DNA of 64,000 nt from Hyphomicrobiales bacterium (lineage in GTDB: Bacteria > Pseudomonadota > Alphaproteobacteria > Rhodospirillales > JACKKN01), in the NCBI GenBank assembly GCA_024236415.1, contig JACKKN010000004.1, positions 277,001 through 341,000 on the forward strand, given 5' to 3'. A program made the position numbers and the translations under genes. Below the pieces are notes generated by a model. That model saw only the letters and a list, made by a program, of their open reading frames with translations. It was not told where the DNA came from and made no database searches. Shown one piece after another: positions 54,938 through 63,701 of this stretch (position 1 is its first letter; every line of letters begins with the position of its first letter).

Positions 54938-56362
54938 TCAGCGCTGGGTCAGCTTGAACTCGATGCGGCGGTTGCGCCGCCGCCCGATCTCGTCGCTCCG
55001 CTCGTCCAGGGGCTGGTACTCGCCGAACCCGGCGGCGACCAGGCGGTGCGCCGGGATGCCCTGGTCGATCAGGAACTTGACCACCGAGATGGCGCGCGCC
55101 GACGACAGCTCCCAGTTGGACGGGAACTGCTGGTTGCTGATGGGCACGTTGTCGGTGTGGCCGTCCACCCGCAGCACCCAGTCGATGTCCTTGGGCATGC
55201 GCGTGATCAGGTCCTTGAGCGAGGCCGCCAACTGGCGCATCTGCGCCTGGCCCGATTCCTCGATGTCGGCCGAGCCGCTGGCGAACAGCACCTCGGACTG
55301 GAACACGAACCGGTCGCCGACGATGCGCACGCCCTGCTGCCCGCCCAGCACCTCGCGCAGGCGGCCGAAGAATTCCGAGCGGTAGCGCGACAGCTCCTGC
55401 ACCTTGGTCGCCAGGGCCGCGTTCAGGCGGCTGGTCAGGGTGGCGATCTGCACGCCCTGGTCCTCGGCCTTGGCCTCGGCCACGTCCAGGGCCTTGGAAA
55501 GCTGCGCCAGTTGTTCGCGCAGGGCGGCGAGCTGCTTGTTCAGCAGCGCCACCTGGGCCTGGGCCGAGTCCGACAGCTTGCGCTGGCTCAACAGCTCGGC
55601 CAGGGCCTTCTCGTGCTCGGACTTGTTCTTGTCGGCCTCGCCCTGGGCCTGGCGCAGGGCCGCCTGGGTGTCCTCCTTCTCGCGCTCGGCGCGGGTCAGG
55701 GCCTCCAGCAGCTCCTTCTTCTCCTTCTCCGACAGGGCCAGGGCGTCGGCGGACTTGGTCTTCTCCTTCTCGGCCTCGGTCAGGGCGTCCCAGGCCTCGC
55801 GGTTCTGGGTCGCCAGCTCGACGATCTTCTTCTCCAGTTCCTCGCGCAGGGCCTTCAGCGAGGCGATGTCGTTGGCCAGGGTGGCCAGCTCCTTGACCTT
55901 CAGCTCGATGGTCTCCTTGTCGGCGGCCACCGTCTTCTGCAGGTCCTGGATCGTCTCCTTGTCGGCGGTCATGGTCTCGAAGGCGTCGGCCAGCGAGCCC
56001 TCCAGGTCCTTGGACTTGGCCTCGGCCCGCTCGGCGCGGGCGCTCAGGGCCTGCATGGCCGCCGCCAGGTCGTCGCGCTTGGCCACCGAGGCCTGCAATT
56101 CCTCGGAAAGCTGGGCCACGTTCAGGCGCAGGTCGGAATTGGCGCGCCGCTCCAGGGCCAGCAGCTCGGCCAGTTCGCCGACCTGGTCCTGCAGGCGCTG
56201 CAACGCCTGGTCGCGGCCGGTCAGGGCCTCGCCCAGGAAGAACTGCGCCAGCACGAAGATCATCAGCACGAAGATGATGACCATCAGCATGGTGGCCAGG
56301 GCGTCGACGAACCCGGGCCAGGTGTTGGCGCTGTACTGGGACCGGCGGGAGAGCGAGGGCAT
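54938..56362 (-). CDS. MotB/OmpA-type peptidoglycan-binding protein with long coiled coil
   Basis: This 474-residue protein has one N-terminal helix with a Pro-Gly-Phe-Val-Asp start (GFVDALATMLMVIIFVLMIF), whose Asp matches the proton-channel Asp of MotB/TolR/ExbD. A coiled coil covers residues about 45-320 (heptads rich in Lys, Glu, Leu and Ala), and an OmpA domain follows (LRVDGHTDNVP ... LSSARAISVVKFLIDQGIP). With the MotA-like gene 13 bases upstream it would form a proton-driven stator spanning the periplasm. Confidence 0.9.
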   Translation of the reverse strand: MPSLSRRSQYSANTWPGFVDALATMLMVIIFVLMIFVLAQFFLGEALTGRDQALQRLQDQVGELAELLALERRANSDLRLNVAQLSEELQASVAKRDDLAAAMQALSARAERAEAKSKDLEGSLADAFETMTADKETIQDLQKTVAADKETIELKVKELATLANDIASLKALREELEKKIVELATQNREAWDALTEAEKEKTKSADALALSEKEKKELLEALTRAEREKEDTQAALRQAQGEADKNKSEHEKALAELLSQRKLSDSAQAQVALLNKQLAALREQLAQLSKALDVAEAKAEDQGVQIATLTSRLNAALATKVQELSRYRSEFFGRLREVLGGQQGVRIVGDRFVFQSEVLFASGSADIEESGQAQMRQLAASLKDLITRMPKDIDWVLRVDGHTDNVPISNQQFPSNWELSSARAISVVKFLIDQGIPAHRLVAAGFGEYQPLDERSDEIGRRRNRRIEFKLTQR

Positions 56363-56375
56363 GGACCGGATTGAC

Positions 56376-57512
56376 CTAGCGGTCGTCTTCGGCGATGGCG
56401 GCGATGGTGCGGGCCAGCAGTTTGATCTCGCTGCGCATCTGGTGGATGATCTCGTCGCGGCCGGCGCTCATCTCTTCCAGCATGCGGGCGGCGTAGACGT
56501 CCAGGTTGCGGATGTGGCCGCGGGTGGACTCGTCCATGCCGCCGTTGCCGCTGCCCCGCGCCGCCATCTTCTCCAACAGCGGCTTCAGCTCGATCTGGTT
56601 CTCGGCCAGGCGCAGCATCAGGGTCTGCTCGGTCTGCATGTGGTCGGTCAGGGTTTCCACCTTCTCGCTCAGCGACACCAGGCTGGCGTTGGCCGACATG
56701 CGGTTCTCCTCGCCGCGCGCCATGGTGCGCTGCAGGTTCTCCAGGCTCTCGGCGGTCTGCTCCAGCAGGGCCTGGACGTAGGCCGGCACCGACTGGTCGC
56801 CGCCCTCGACCATGGCGCCGCTGCCCAGCCGCGTGATGCTCGACATCCAGTCCTCCAGCTCGGTGTAGAACCGGTTCTGGGCCTGGCCCGCCTGCAGGTC
56901 CAGGAAGCCCAGCACCAGCGAGCCCGACAGGCCGAACAGGGACGAGCTGAAGGCCGTGCCCATGCCCTCCAGGGGCGCCGCCAGGCCCGCCTTCAGGTCG
57001 CCGAACAACTGGGTCACGTCGCCGGTGGCCGTGGACAGGCCGCCGATCACGTCGCTGATCGAGGCGATGGTGCCCAGCAGCCCCCAGAAGGTGCCCAGCA
57101 GGCCCAGGAAGATCAGCAGGCCGATGGTGTAGCGCGACAGGTCGCGGGATTCATCCAGGCGCGACACGATGCCGTCCAGCAGCGAGCGCATGGCCAGGGC
57201 CGACAGGCTGAGCCGGTCCTTGCGCTCGCCCAGCATGCGCGCCATGGGCGCCAGCAGGCGCGGCGGGTGCGGCTGCGACAGGGTCGGCTCGCGGGTCTGG
57301 AAGGATTCCATCCAGTGCACCTCGGGGTAGAGGCGCACCACCTGGCGGAAGTTGTAGATGATGCCCAGCACCAGCACGCCGACGATCAGCCCGTTCAGGG
57401 CGGCGTTGGCCATGAACGCCTCGCGCAGGGGATTGAACAGGAACGCGCAGGCGACCAGAACCGCGATCACGAACGCGAGCATCCGGATCAGATACCGCTG
57501 GGGCCTCGTCAT
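56376..57512 (-). CDS. MotA/TolQ/ExbB-family proton channel protein
   Basis: This 378-residue membrane protein has helices at about 8-27 and 38-55, a cytoplasmic loop, and a MotA/TolQ core (IGLLIFLGLLGTFWGLLGTIASI and AFSSSLFGLSGSLVLGFLDL). A C-terminal cytoplasmic helical tail of about 120 residues follows. It pairs with the MotB-like protein. No flagellar or Tol genes are near, so the motor drives something else. Confidence 0.88.
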   Translation of the reverse strand: MTRPQRYLIRMLAFVIAVLVACAFLFNPLREAFMANAALNGLIVGVLVLGIIYNFRQVVRLYPEVHWMESFQTREPTLSQPHPPRLLAPMARMLGERKDRLSLSALAMRSLLDGIVSRLDESRDLSRYTIGLLIFLGLLGTFWGLLGTIASISDVIGGLSTATGDVTQLFGDLKAGLAAPLEGMGTAFSSSLFGLSGSLVLGFLDLQAGQAQNRFYTELEDWMSSITRLGSGAMVEGGDQSVPAYVQALLEQTAESLENLQRTMARGEENRMSANASLVSLSEKVETLTDHMQTEQTLMLRLAENQIELKPLLEKMAARGSGNGGMDESTRGHIRNLDVYAARMLEEMSAGRDEIIHQMRSEIKLLARTIAAIAEDDR

Positions 57513-57554
57513 GGGCGTGGCGACTCCTGGCTGTCGGTCCCGGTGCCGGCCCCC

Positions 57555-57602
57555 GGGTCGGTGCGCGGGTCGGTGCGCGGGCCGGTGCGCGGGTCGGTGC
57601 GC
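57555..57602. repeat. Four 12-bp tandem repeats
   Basis: Four units of GGGTCGGTGCGC (third unit GGGCCGGTGCGC) lie between the MotA-like gene and the broken OmpA gene. The units are near-exact, indicating recent slippage. Confidence 0.9.
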
Positions 57603-57639
57603 GGGGGGGCGGGCCGGCGGCGGTGCGCGGGGGTGCGGC

Positions 57640-58729
57640 TCACCGCTCCACCACCATCACGTCGACCCGGTTGGCGGGCTGTTCGGTGGTCTTGTTGCCC
57701 AGGGCGCGGACGTCGATGCGGGTGCTGCGCACCCCCTGGTCGATCAGGTAGGACCGGACCGACAGGGCGCGGCGCAGGGACATGCGGCGGGCGTTGTTGG
57801 GGGTCATCTCGGCGCCGCCGGCGTAGGCCATCAGTTGCAGGCGCAGGTTGTTGTTGCTCTTCAGCCCGTCGACCACGGCGCGCAGGTTGGGCGCCGCGTC
57901 GGCCGGCAGCTTGGTGGCCTCGTCGTCGAAGGTGACCTGGTACACCCGGCCGGGCCGCAGGGCGCCGGGTCGACCTGGGCCACGGCCGCGGCCGGGCGGC
58001 CTGCGCGGGCGCCGGCGCGGCGGCGGGCCTGGGCGCGGCCGGGGCCGGCGGCGGCACCTTCTTGTCGGCGGCCGCGGCGGTGTCGGCCATCTTCGCCATC
58101 GGCGCGGGCTTGGGCGCCGGCGCCGCCATGGGCTTGGGCGCGGGCTTGGGCTCGGGCTTGGGCGCGGCCTTGGGTTCCATCTTCGGTTCGGCCTTGGCCT
58201 CCATCTTCGGCGCCGGCGCCGGGGCCGGGGCCGGCAGGGCCGGCTTCTCCATGGCGGCCACGGGCTTGGGCGCCTCGGGCCGCTTGGTCATGGCCATGGG
58301 CGCGGTCGGCCTGGCCGCCGCCGGTGCGGCCTTGGGTGCCGCCTGGGGTGCCGCCTGGGGGGCCGCCATGGCGGTGGGCGCCGGTGCGGTGCGGCGGGCC
58401 ATGCGCGCCGGCGCTGCCGGCGCCTCGGTCGGCTGGCGCAGGTGGATGCGCGGTCGTGGCGCCGTCTCGTCCGCCTCCATGGACGGGGCGGCGGCGTAGC
58501 CGGGCGGGGCGTGGAACTGGGACGCCGGCGGCCGCGGGCCGGGAATGCGCAGGCCGCCGACCATGCCCGGCACCCCGGGGCCGGCGCCGTAGCCGCCGTC
58601 GTCCAGCACCGACATGTCGACGACGACGCTGTCCTCGGCCGATTGGGCCGCCGCCGGCTGGATCGCCGCCGTCAGGGTCGCAGGGGCCGTCAGGGCGATG
58701 GCGGCCAGAAGAATTCGAAGTGTCCGCAT
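57640..58729 (-). pseudogene. Frameshifted OmpA-domain protein with Pro/Ala-rich linker
   Basis: Reading from 58729, one frame gives a signal peptide (MRTLRILLAAIALTAPAT) and about 230 residues rich in Pro, Ala and Lys. Near 57990 the natural continuation moves to a second frame (AAAVAQVDP) and near 57960 to a third (LRPGRVYQVTFDDEATKLP), which encodes an intact OmpA-like domain ending at 57640. Two single-base losses in C/G runs explain both shifts. It could be a true pseudogene or a sequence error in GC-rich DNA. It belongs with the MotA/MotB-like pair. Confidence 0.75.
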
Positions 58730-58863
58730 GTGCCTGGCACTTCCCCCAAGAAAAACGAATGCCCTCCGGCGGTTGCGCCGCCGAACCGCAGGCACAACAA
58801 TAGCCAAGCGTCCCGGCACAAACAACCGCAATCGCGTGGCGGAATCGCCGCCTTCCAGGCGCC

Positions 58864-59658
58864 TCAGGCGCCCGCCCGCAGGGTCTTGCCGAGGGTCCCG
58901 TGGAGCTGGTCGTTGGCCGCCAGGATGCTGCCCGTGGCCAGCATGTCCGGGCCGCCCTCCAGGGTCGTGACATAGCCGCCGGCCTCGCGCACCAGGACGA
59001 TGCCGGCCGCCGTGTCCCACGGCTGCAGTCCGGTCTCCCAATAGCCCTCGTAGCGCCCGGCCGCGACATAGGCCAGGTCCAGCGCCGCCGCGCCCAGGCG
59101 GCGCACCCCGGCCGACACGGCCATCACCGCGCCGAGCTGCTTGAGGAACGCCTCGTGGTCGCGCACGCCCTTGAACGGGATCCCGGTGGCGAACAGGGAA
59201 TCGTCCAGCTCGCGCCGGCCCGACACCCGCAGGCGGCGCCCGTTCAGGTACGCGCCCTGGCCCTTCTCGGCCCAGAACATCTCGTCCTTGACCGGGTCGT
59301 AGACCACGCCGGCCAGCAACTGGCGGTCCCGCTCCAGGGCCACCGAGACGGCGAAGTGGGGGATGCCGTGCAGGAAGTTGGTGGTGCCGTCCAGGGGGTC
59401 GACGATCCAGCGGTTGGAAACGTCGGCCCCCGCCGTCTCGCCGGACTCCTCCATCAGCAGGGCGTAGTTGGGCCGCGCCTTGACCAGCTCGCGGCGCAGG
59501 GTGCGCTCGGCCTTGCGGTCGGCGGTGCTGACGAAGTCCGACGGCCCCTTGCGCGACACCTGCAACTGCTCGACCTCGCCGAAGTCGCGGATCAGCCCGC
59601 GCGCCGCCTTCTGGGCGGCGGCGATCATGACGTTGATCAGGGGGGATCGCGCGGCCAT
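58864..59658 (-). CDS. suhB: Inositol-1-monophosphatase family protein
   Basis: This 264-residue metal-dependent phosphatase has the signatures EESGE, WIVDPLDGTTNFLHGIPHFAVSVAL and, near the end, LQPWDTAAGIVLVREAGG. It may dephosphorylate inositol monophosphate or, like SuhB, join antitermination complexes. It is downstream of efp on the same strand, 49 bases away. Confidence 0.93.
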   Translation of the reverse strand: MAARSPLINVMIAAAQKAARGLIRDFGEVEQLQVSRKGPSDFVSTADRKAERTLRRELVKARPNYALLMEESGETAGADVSNRWIVDPLDGTTNFLHGIPHFAVSVALERDRQLLAGVVYDPVKDEMFWAEKGQGAYLNGRRLRVSGRRELDDSLFATGIPFKGVRDHEAFLKQLGAVMAVSAGVRRLGAAALDLAYVAAGRYEGYWETGLQPWDTAAGIVLVREAGGYVTTLEGGPDMLATGSILAANDQLHGTLGKTLRAGA

Positions 59659-59707
59659 GGCGGTTCCTTGTCGGTGGGGATCGGTTCGGTGGGGGAGGGG
59701 CCGCGGA

Positions 59708-60277
59708 TCAGTCCTTGGCGCGGCCCACGTAGGTGCCTTCCGAGGTGTTGACCTCGATCCGGGTGCCGGCCTCGATGTGCGGCGGCACCATGACGCGGAC
59801 GCCGTTCTCCAGCACCGCCGGCTTGTAGGACGACGACGCCGTCTGGCCCTTGACCACGGCGTCGGCCTCGACCACCTCCAGCACCACCGAGTCCGGCAGC
59901 AGCACGGAAATGGGCGAGTCCTCGTAGCTCTCGATCTCCACCGTCATGCCTTCCTGCAGGAACGGCACCTGGTCCTCGCCGATCAGGTCGGCGTTCAGGG
60001 ACACCTGATCGAAGGTCTCGTTGTCCATGAAGGTGAACATGTCGCCGTCCGAGAACAGGTACTGGTACGGCTTCTGGTCCAGGCGCACGCGCTCGACCGT
60101 CTCGGCCGAGCGGAAGCGCTCGTTCAGCTTGGTGCCGTCGCGGATGTCCTTCAGCTCCACCTGCAAATAGGCGCCGCCCTTGCCGGGCTGGGTGTGCTGG
60201 ATGCGCACCGCCCGCCACAGGCGGCCCTGGTGCTCGATCACCATGCCGGGACGCACGGCGTTTCCGTTGATCTTCAT
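59708..60277 (-). CDS. efp: Translation elongation factor P
   Basis: This 189-residue protein relieves ribosome stalling at proline runs. It has the three beta-barrel domains. The tip of domain I, TQPGKGGAYLQ, carries Lys-33, the residue that EpmA lysylates in the EpmA/EpmB pathway; genes for the modification enzymes are not in the window. Ending ...EGTYVGRAKD is typical. Confidence 0.96.
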   Translation of the reverse strand: MKINGNAVRPGMVIEHQGRLWRAVRIQHTQPGKGGAYLQVELKDIRDGTKLNERFRSAETVERVRLDQKPYQYLFSDGDMFTFMDNETFDQVSLNADLIGEDQVPFLQEGMTVEIESYEDSPISVLLPDSVVLEVVEADAVVKGQTASSSYKPAVLENGVRVMVPPHIEAGTRIEVNTSEGTYVGRAKD

Positions 60278-60368
60278 CGGTCCTTACCGCCTCTGGTTGG
60301 GATCGCCGCCCCGGGGGCGGCGCGCCGGAGTACTAGCAGGTTGGCGGATGCCTGGCAACGGCGGAGCG

Positions 60369-61022
60369 TCAGCCGCCGCGCCGGAACAGGTCGTCGAAGG
60401 CGCGCACCGCCGCCGCCGGGCCGTCGGGATGGTCCCAAACCCCGGCGACCACGGCCAGGAAGTCGGCGCCGGCGGCGACCAGCGGCGGCGCGTTGGCCAC
60501 GGTGATGCCGCCGATGGCGACGCAGGGCACGGTGGTCATGGTCGACCACCATTCCAGGATCGACGGCTCGGCCCGGGTCTTGGGCTGCTTGGTGCCGGTG
60601 GCGTGGAAGGCGCCGAAGGCCACGTAGTCGGCGCCGGCCTCGGCCGCCTCCAGGGCCAGGTCGGTGGAGTCGTGGCAGGTGACGCCGACGATGGCGTCGG
60701 CGCCCACGGCGCGGCGCGCCTGGGCATAGGCCGCGTCCTCCTGGCCCACGTGCACGCCGTCGCACCCGGTCTCGCGGGCCAGGGCCGGGTCGTCGTTCAT
60801 GATCAGGGCCACGTCGCGGCCCTGGACCACGGGGCGCAGGCGATCGGCGGCGCGGGCCACGGCGTCGCGCGCCATGGGCGTGCCGTCCGGGCCCTTCAGG
60901 CGAAGCTGCACGCAGGCCACGGGGCCGGCGTCCAGCGCCGCCGCCAGGACGTCGGCGAAGGCGTCCGGGTCGAAGGCGGGCGGCGTGATCAGGTACAACT
61001 GGCAGGCGGCGGCGGCGTCCAT
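60369..61022 (-). CDS. thiE: Thiamine-phosphate synthase
   Basis: This 217-residue TIM-barrel enzyme joins HMP-PP and the thiazole phosphate to form thiamine phosphate. Motifs include VQLRLKGPDG, LIMNDDPALARETGCDGVHVGQEDA, and VAIGGITVANAPPLVAAGADFLAVV. An ATG immediately before the QLYLITPPAFD strand is used as start; the in-frame sequence upstream belongs to a different gene. Confidence 0.92.
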   Translation of the reverse strand: MDAAAACQLYLITPPAFDPDAFADVLAAALDAGPVACVQLRLKGPDGTPMARDAVARAADRLRPVVQGRDVALIMNDDPALARETGCDGVHVGQEDAAYAQARRAVGADAIVGVTCHDSTDLALEAAEAGADYVAFGAFHATGTKQPKTRAEPSILEWWSTMTTVPCVAIGGITVANAPPLVAAGADFLAVVAGVWDHPDGPAAAVRAFDDLFRRGG

Positions 61023-61030
61023 GGCCCCCC

Positions 61031-61469
61031 TTACTCCACCGGCCCGGCGGCGGTCAATCGCAACCAGTCGCGGCAGGCCGTTTCCGGGTCGGCGACCCCG
61101 TCCAGGTCGAGGGCCGGACCCGGGTCGCCGGCCGGCTCGACCGTGGCGCCGGTGGCGGCGGCGATGGCGGCGACCTTGGCCCGCACCGCGGCCGGCGCGT
61201 CCAGGCGCAGGGCCGCGACCCCGGCGCGCAGGGCGCCCAGGGCGTAGCCGGCGTCGCCGCCGCAGTCCAGCACCGCCCGAAAGGCCGCGTCCGGATGGGC
61301 CTGTGCCCGCCCGCGCCACCATGCGCGCGAAGGTGGCGGCGCCGAGGGTGGCGGCGGCGCCCGGCGCGCTGGCCAGGCGCACGGGGACGCCCAGCGCCGC
61401 CGCCGCGGCCAGGGCGGCGGCAGCCTGGGCCTGGCTGTGCACGATGACGGTGGCGATGGCGGTGGTCAT
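61031..61469 (-). pseudogene. Frameshifted small protein gene upstream of thiE
   Basis: From ATG at 61467-61469 one frame reads MTTAIATVIVHSQAQAAAAL and on to about 61315; the matching continuation (VLDCGGDAGYALGALRAG ... WLRLTAAGPVE) is in another frame and ends at 61031. Removing one G from the GGGCGGG run near 61310 gives a continuous protein of about 145 residues. No family was recognised. Its 8-base spacing to thiE suggests an operon. Either a sequencing error or a real lesion is possible. Confidence 0.65.
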
Positions 61470-61543
61470 GGCCGGAACGCGAAAGCGGGACCCGAGGGTC
61501 CCGCTGGGAACGGTCCGCGGCGGGACCGGACCGGGGTGGGCGC

Positions 61544-62551
61544 TCAGCCCAGCTTGCCCATCTGCACGGCGGTGTCGCTCATGCGGTTGGAGAAGCCCCA
61601 CTCGTTGTCGTACCAGGACAGCACGCGGCACAGCTTGCCGTCGATGACCTGGGTCTGGGTGGCGTCGAAGATCGAGCTGAACGGGTTGTGGTTGTAGTCG
61701 ATGGACACGGTCGGCCCGTCGGAGTAGGCCAGGATGCCCTTCAGCTTGCCCTTGGCCGCCTTCTCGATGGCGGCGTTGATCTCGTCGGCCGAGGTCTTCT
61801 TGGCGGCCGTGAACACCAGGTCGACCACCGACACGTTCGGGGTCGGCACGCGGATGGCGGAACCGTCCAGCTTGCCGGCCAGCTCGGGCAGCACCAGGCC
61901 GACGGCGCGGGCGGCGCCGGTCGAGGTCGGGATCATGGACAGGGCCGCGGCGCGGGCCCGGCGCAGGTCCTTGTGCATCACGTCCAGGGTCGGCTGGTCA
62001 CCGGTGTAGGAGTGGATGGTGGTCATGTAGCCGCGCTCGATGCCCATCAGCCCGTTCAGCACGAAGGCCACCGGGGCCAGGCAGTTGGTGGTGCACGACG
62101 CGTTCGACACGACCTTGTGGCTCTTGCGCAGCTTGTTGCTGTTCACGCCCTGGACCAGGGTCAGGTCGGCGCCCGAGGCCGGGGCCGAAACCAGCACCCG
62201 CTTGGCGCCCGCCTCCAGGTGCTTGGACGCGGTCTCCTTGCTGGTGAAGCGGCCGGTGCACTCCATCACCACGTCCACGTCCAGCTTGCCCCAGGGCAGC
62301 TTGGTGGGGTCGGGCTCGGCAAACACCTTGATGGCGCCCTTGCCCAGATTCATGCTGGACGACGTGGTCTTCACGGTGCCCGGATAGGCGCCGTGGACCG
62401 AGTCGTACCGCAGCAGGTGGGCATTGGTTTCCACCGGACCCAGATCGTTGATCGCCACGAACTCGATATCATCCCGGCCGGCCTCGAAGGCCGCCCGAAG
62501 GGTCAGCCGACCGATACGGCCAAAGCCATTAATCGCAACGCGAACCGCCAT
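61544..62551 (-). CDS. gap: Glyceraldehyde-3-phosphate dehydrogenase
   Basis: This 335-residue glycolytic enzyme has INGFGRIGRL for NAD binding, the catalytic Cys in SNASCTTNCLAPVAFVLN, and SWYDNEWGFSNRM near the end. The residue after the second strand of the Rossmann fold is Asn-Asp (VAINDLG), consistent with NAD preference. Start follows AGGAGGATGCA. It is read as the first gene of the minus-strand block that includes thiE. Confidence 0.96.
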   Translation of the reverse strand: MAVRVAINGFGRIGRLTLRAAFEAGRDDIEFVAINDLGPVETNAHLLRYDSVHGAYPGTVKTTSSSMNLGKGAIKVFAEPDPTKLPWGKLDVDVVMECTGRFTSKETASKHLEAGAKRVLVSAPASGADLTLVQGVNSNKLRKSHKVVSNASCTTNCLAPVAFVLNGLMGIERGYMTTIHSYTGDQPTLDVMHKDLRRARAAALSMIPTSTGAARAVGLVLPELAGKLDGSAIRVPTPNVSVVDLVFTAAKKTSADEINAAIEKAAKGKLKGILAYSDGPTVSIDYNHNPFSSIFDATQTQVIDGKLCRVLSWYDNEWGFSNRMSDTAVQMGKLG

Positions 62552-62916
62552 TGCATCCTCCTGAACTGAAAAAGTTGGAGCCCCTCTTAACACAACGGGC
62601 CCGGTCGCATAACACCCCCGAGGGCATGCGGATTTTACCCGATCGGGTGGGATACCGAGCGCGCCGGTCCAAAATCAACCGGCAGGCTTTTCACGTCAAT
62701 GCATTTTTTATGACAAGCCGCGGTTTGCCCGGCCCGGCGCGCCGGCGGCGGGGGGACGCGACGCGCACGCGCGGCTCACGGGCGGTTGACGGTCCCACGG
62801 CGCGGGGGCATATTCGGGGCTGGCCCGCGCGCCACCGGGTGCACCGGCGCGTCAGGGGTGAAAAACCGGCACCGGCCGACAGCCGGCAAGAGCCCATAAA
62901 TAGAGGCAGGGATCAC
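62552..62916. other. 365-base gap / zapA divergent promoter region
   Basis: There is no gene. The AT-rich part next to gap (62552-62720) should hold its promoter. A sigma70-like promoter for the zapA operon is listed separately. Confidence 0.5.
62786..62814 (+). promoter_or_regulatory. Candidate sigma70 promoter for the zapA operon
   Basis: TTGACG and CATATT are separated by 17 bases, about 100 bases before the first gene. The -35 matches five of six consensus positions; the -10 is weaker. Confidence 0.5.
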
Positions 62917-63153
62917 ATGCAGGACCGGTTGCAGCAGGCGCAGCGGCGCTTGGAAAACGCCATGGACCGGCTGGAGGCGGCCGTCGAGGCGCGCGCCGCG
63001 GCCCAGGCCGGCGCCGCCGCCGTGGGCCCCGGCGACCTGGTCGAGGTGGCGACCCTGCGCCAGGAGAACGACAGCCTGCGCAAGACCGCGGACTCGGTGG
63101 GCAGCCGCCTGGACGAGGTCATCGGCCGGCTGCGCGACGTGCTCGAGGAGTAG
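62917..63153 (+). CDS. Small coiled-coil protein upstream of zapA (DUF4164-like)
   Basis: This 78-residue protein is almost entirely helical, with heptads in QAQRRLENAMDRLEAAVEAR and LRQENDSLRKTADSVGSRLDEVIGRL. Proteins of this type commonly precede zapA in alphaproteobacteria. Role unknown; a link to division is suggested only by position. The ATG follows GAGGCAGGGATCAC. Confidence 0.78.
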   Translation: MQDRLQQAQRRLENAMDRLEAAVEARAAAQAGAAAVGPGDLVEVATLRQENDSLRKTADSVGSRLDEVIGRLRDVLEE

Positions 63154-63162
63154 GGTGGGGCC

Positions 63163-63495
63163 ATGGCCCAGGTATCCGTCACCATCAACAACCGCAAGTA
63201 CGACATCGCCTGCGACGACGGGCAGGAGGCGCACCTGGCGCGCCTGGCCGCGTACGTGGACAAGCGCATCGGCGAGCTGGTGGCCGCCGTCGGCCAGATC
63301 GGCGACGCCCGCCTGCTGGTCATGTCCAGCCTGCTGATCGCCGACGAGCTGTCCGACGCCTATGCCGACATGGAGGCCCTGCGCGCCGCCAAGGGCGGCA
63401 CCGCCATCGGCGAGCTGGAAGAGCGCATCGGCGGCACCATCGACCAGTTGGCCGACCGCCTGGAGCATATTGCCGAACGGGTCGAACAGGCCTAA
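63163..63495 (+). CDS. zapA: Cell division protein ZapA
   Basis: This 110-residue FtsZ-ring stabiliser has the N-terminal globular part VSVTINNRKYDIACDDGQEAHLARLAAYVDKRI and a C-terminal coiled coil. It is 9 bases after the coiled-coil gene and directly before 6S RNA, the same order as in E. coli. Confidence 0.93.
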   Translation: MAQVSVTINNRKYDIACDDGQEAHLARLAAYVDKRIGELVAAVGQIGDARLLVMSSLLIADELSDAYADMEALRAAKGGTAIGELEERIGGTIDQLADRLEHIAERVEQA

Positions 63496-63499
63496 CTAT

Positions 63500-63665
63500 T
63501 AGGACACGCCGCTGCGGAGTGCGTTAGGCCACCTTATCCCCGGGGCCAATATCTACCTCTAGGGAGCTGTCCCTGCCGGGCCCGTGGGCCCGGGACACGG
63601 CGCCCACCTGCTGACGCAGGCCACGGAGGATATCCCGGCCGACGGCTTCGCGGCGGCACCTTCCC
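63500..63665 (+). ncRNA. ssrS: 6S RNA
   Basis: Position between zapA and the 5-formyltetrahydrofolate cyclo-ligase gene is the conserved ssrS site. A closing stem pairs 63508-63516 (GCCGCTGCG) with 63649-63657 (CGCGGCGGC), with one wobble. TTATCCCCGGGGCC and GGGAGCTGTCCCTGCCGGG in the interior are typical of alphaproteobacterial 6S. The RNA binds the sigma70 holoenzyme by mimicking an open promoter. Ends are approximate. Confidence 0.82.
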
Positions 63666-63701
63666 CCGACAAGATCTCCCGACAGATTTCCAGGAGCAGC
63701 C

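Noticed and set aside
54938..57512. Zorya-type anti-phage system (ZorA/ZorB-like pair)
   Set aside because: The MotA/MotB pair superficially fits, but here the long coiled coil is on the MotB-like protein, not on the MotA-like one, and no ZorC, ZorD or ZorE gene is adjacent.
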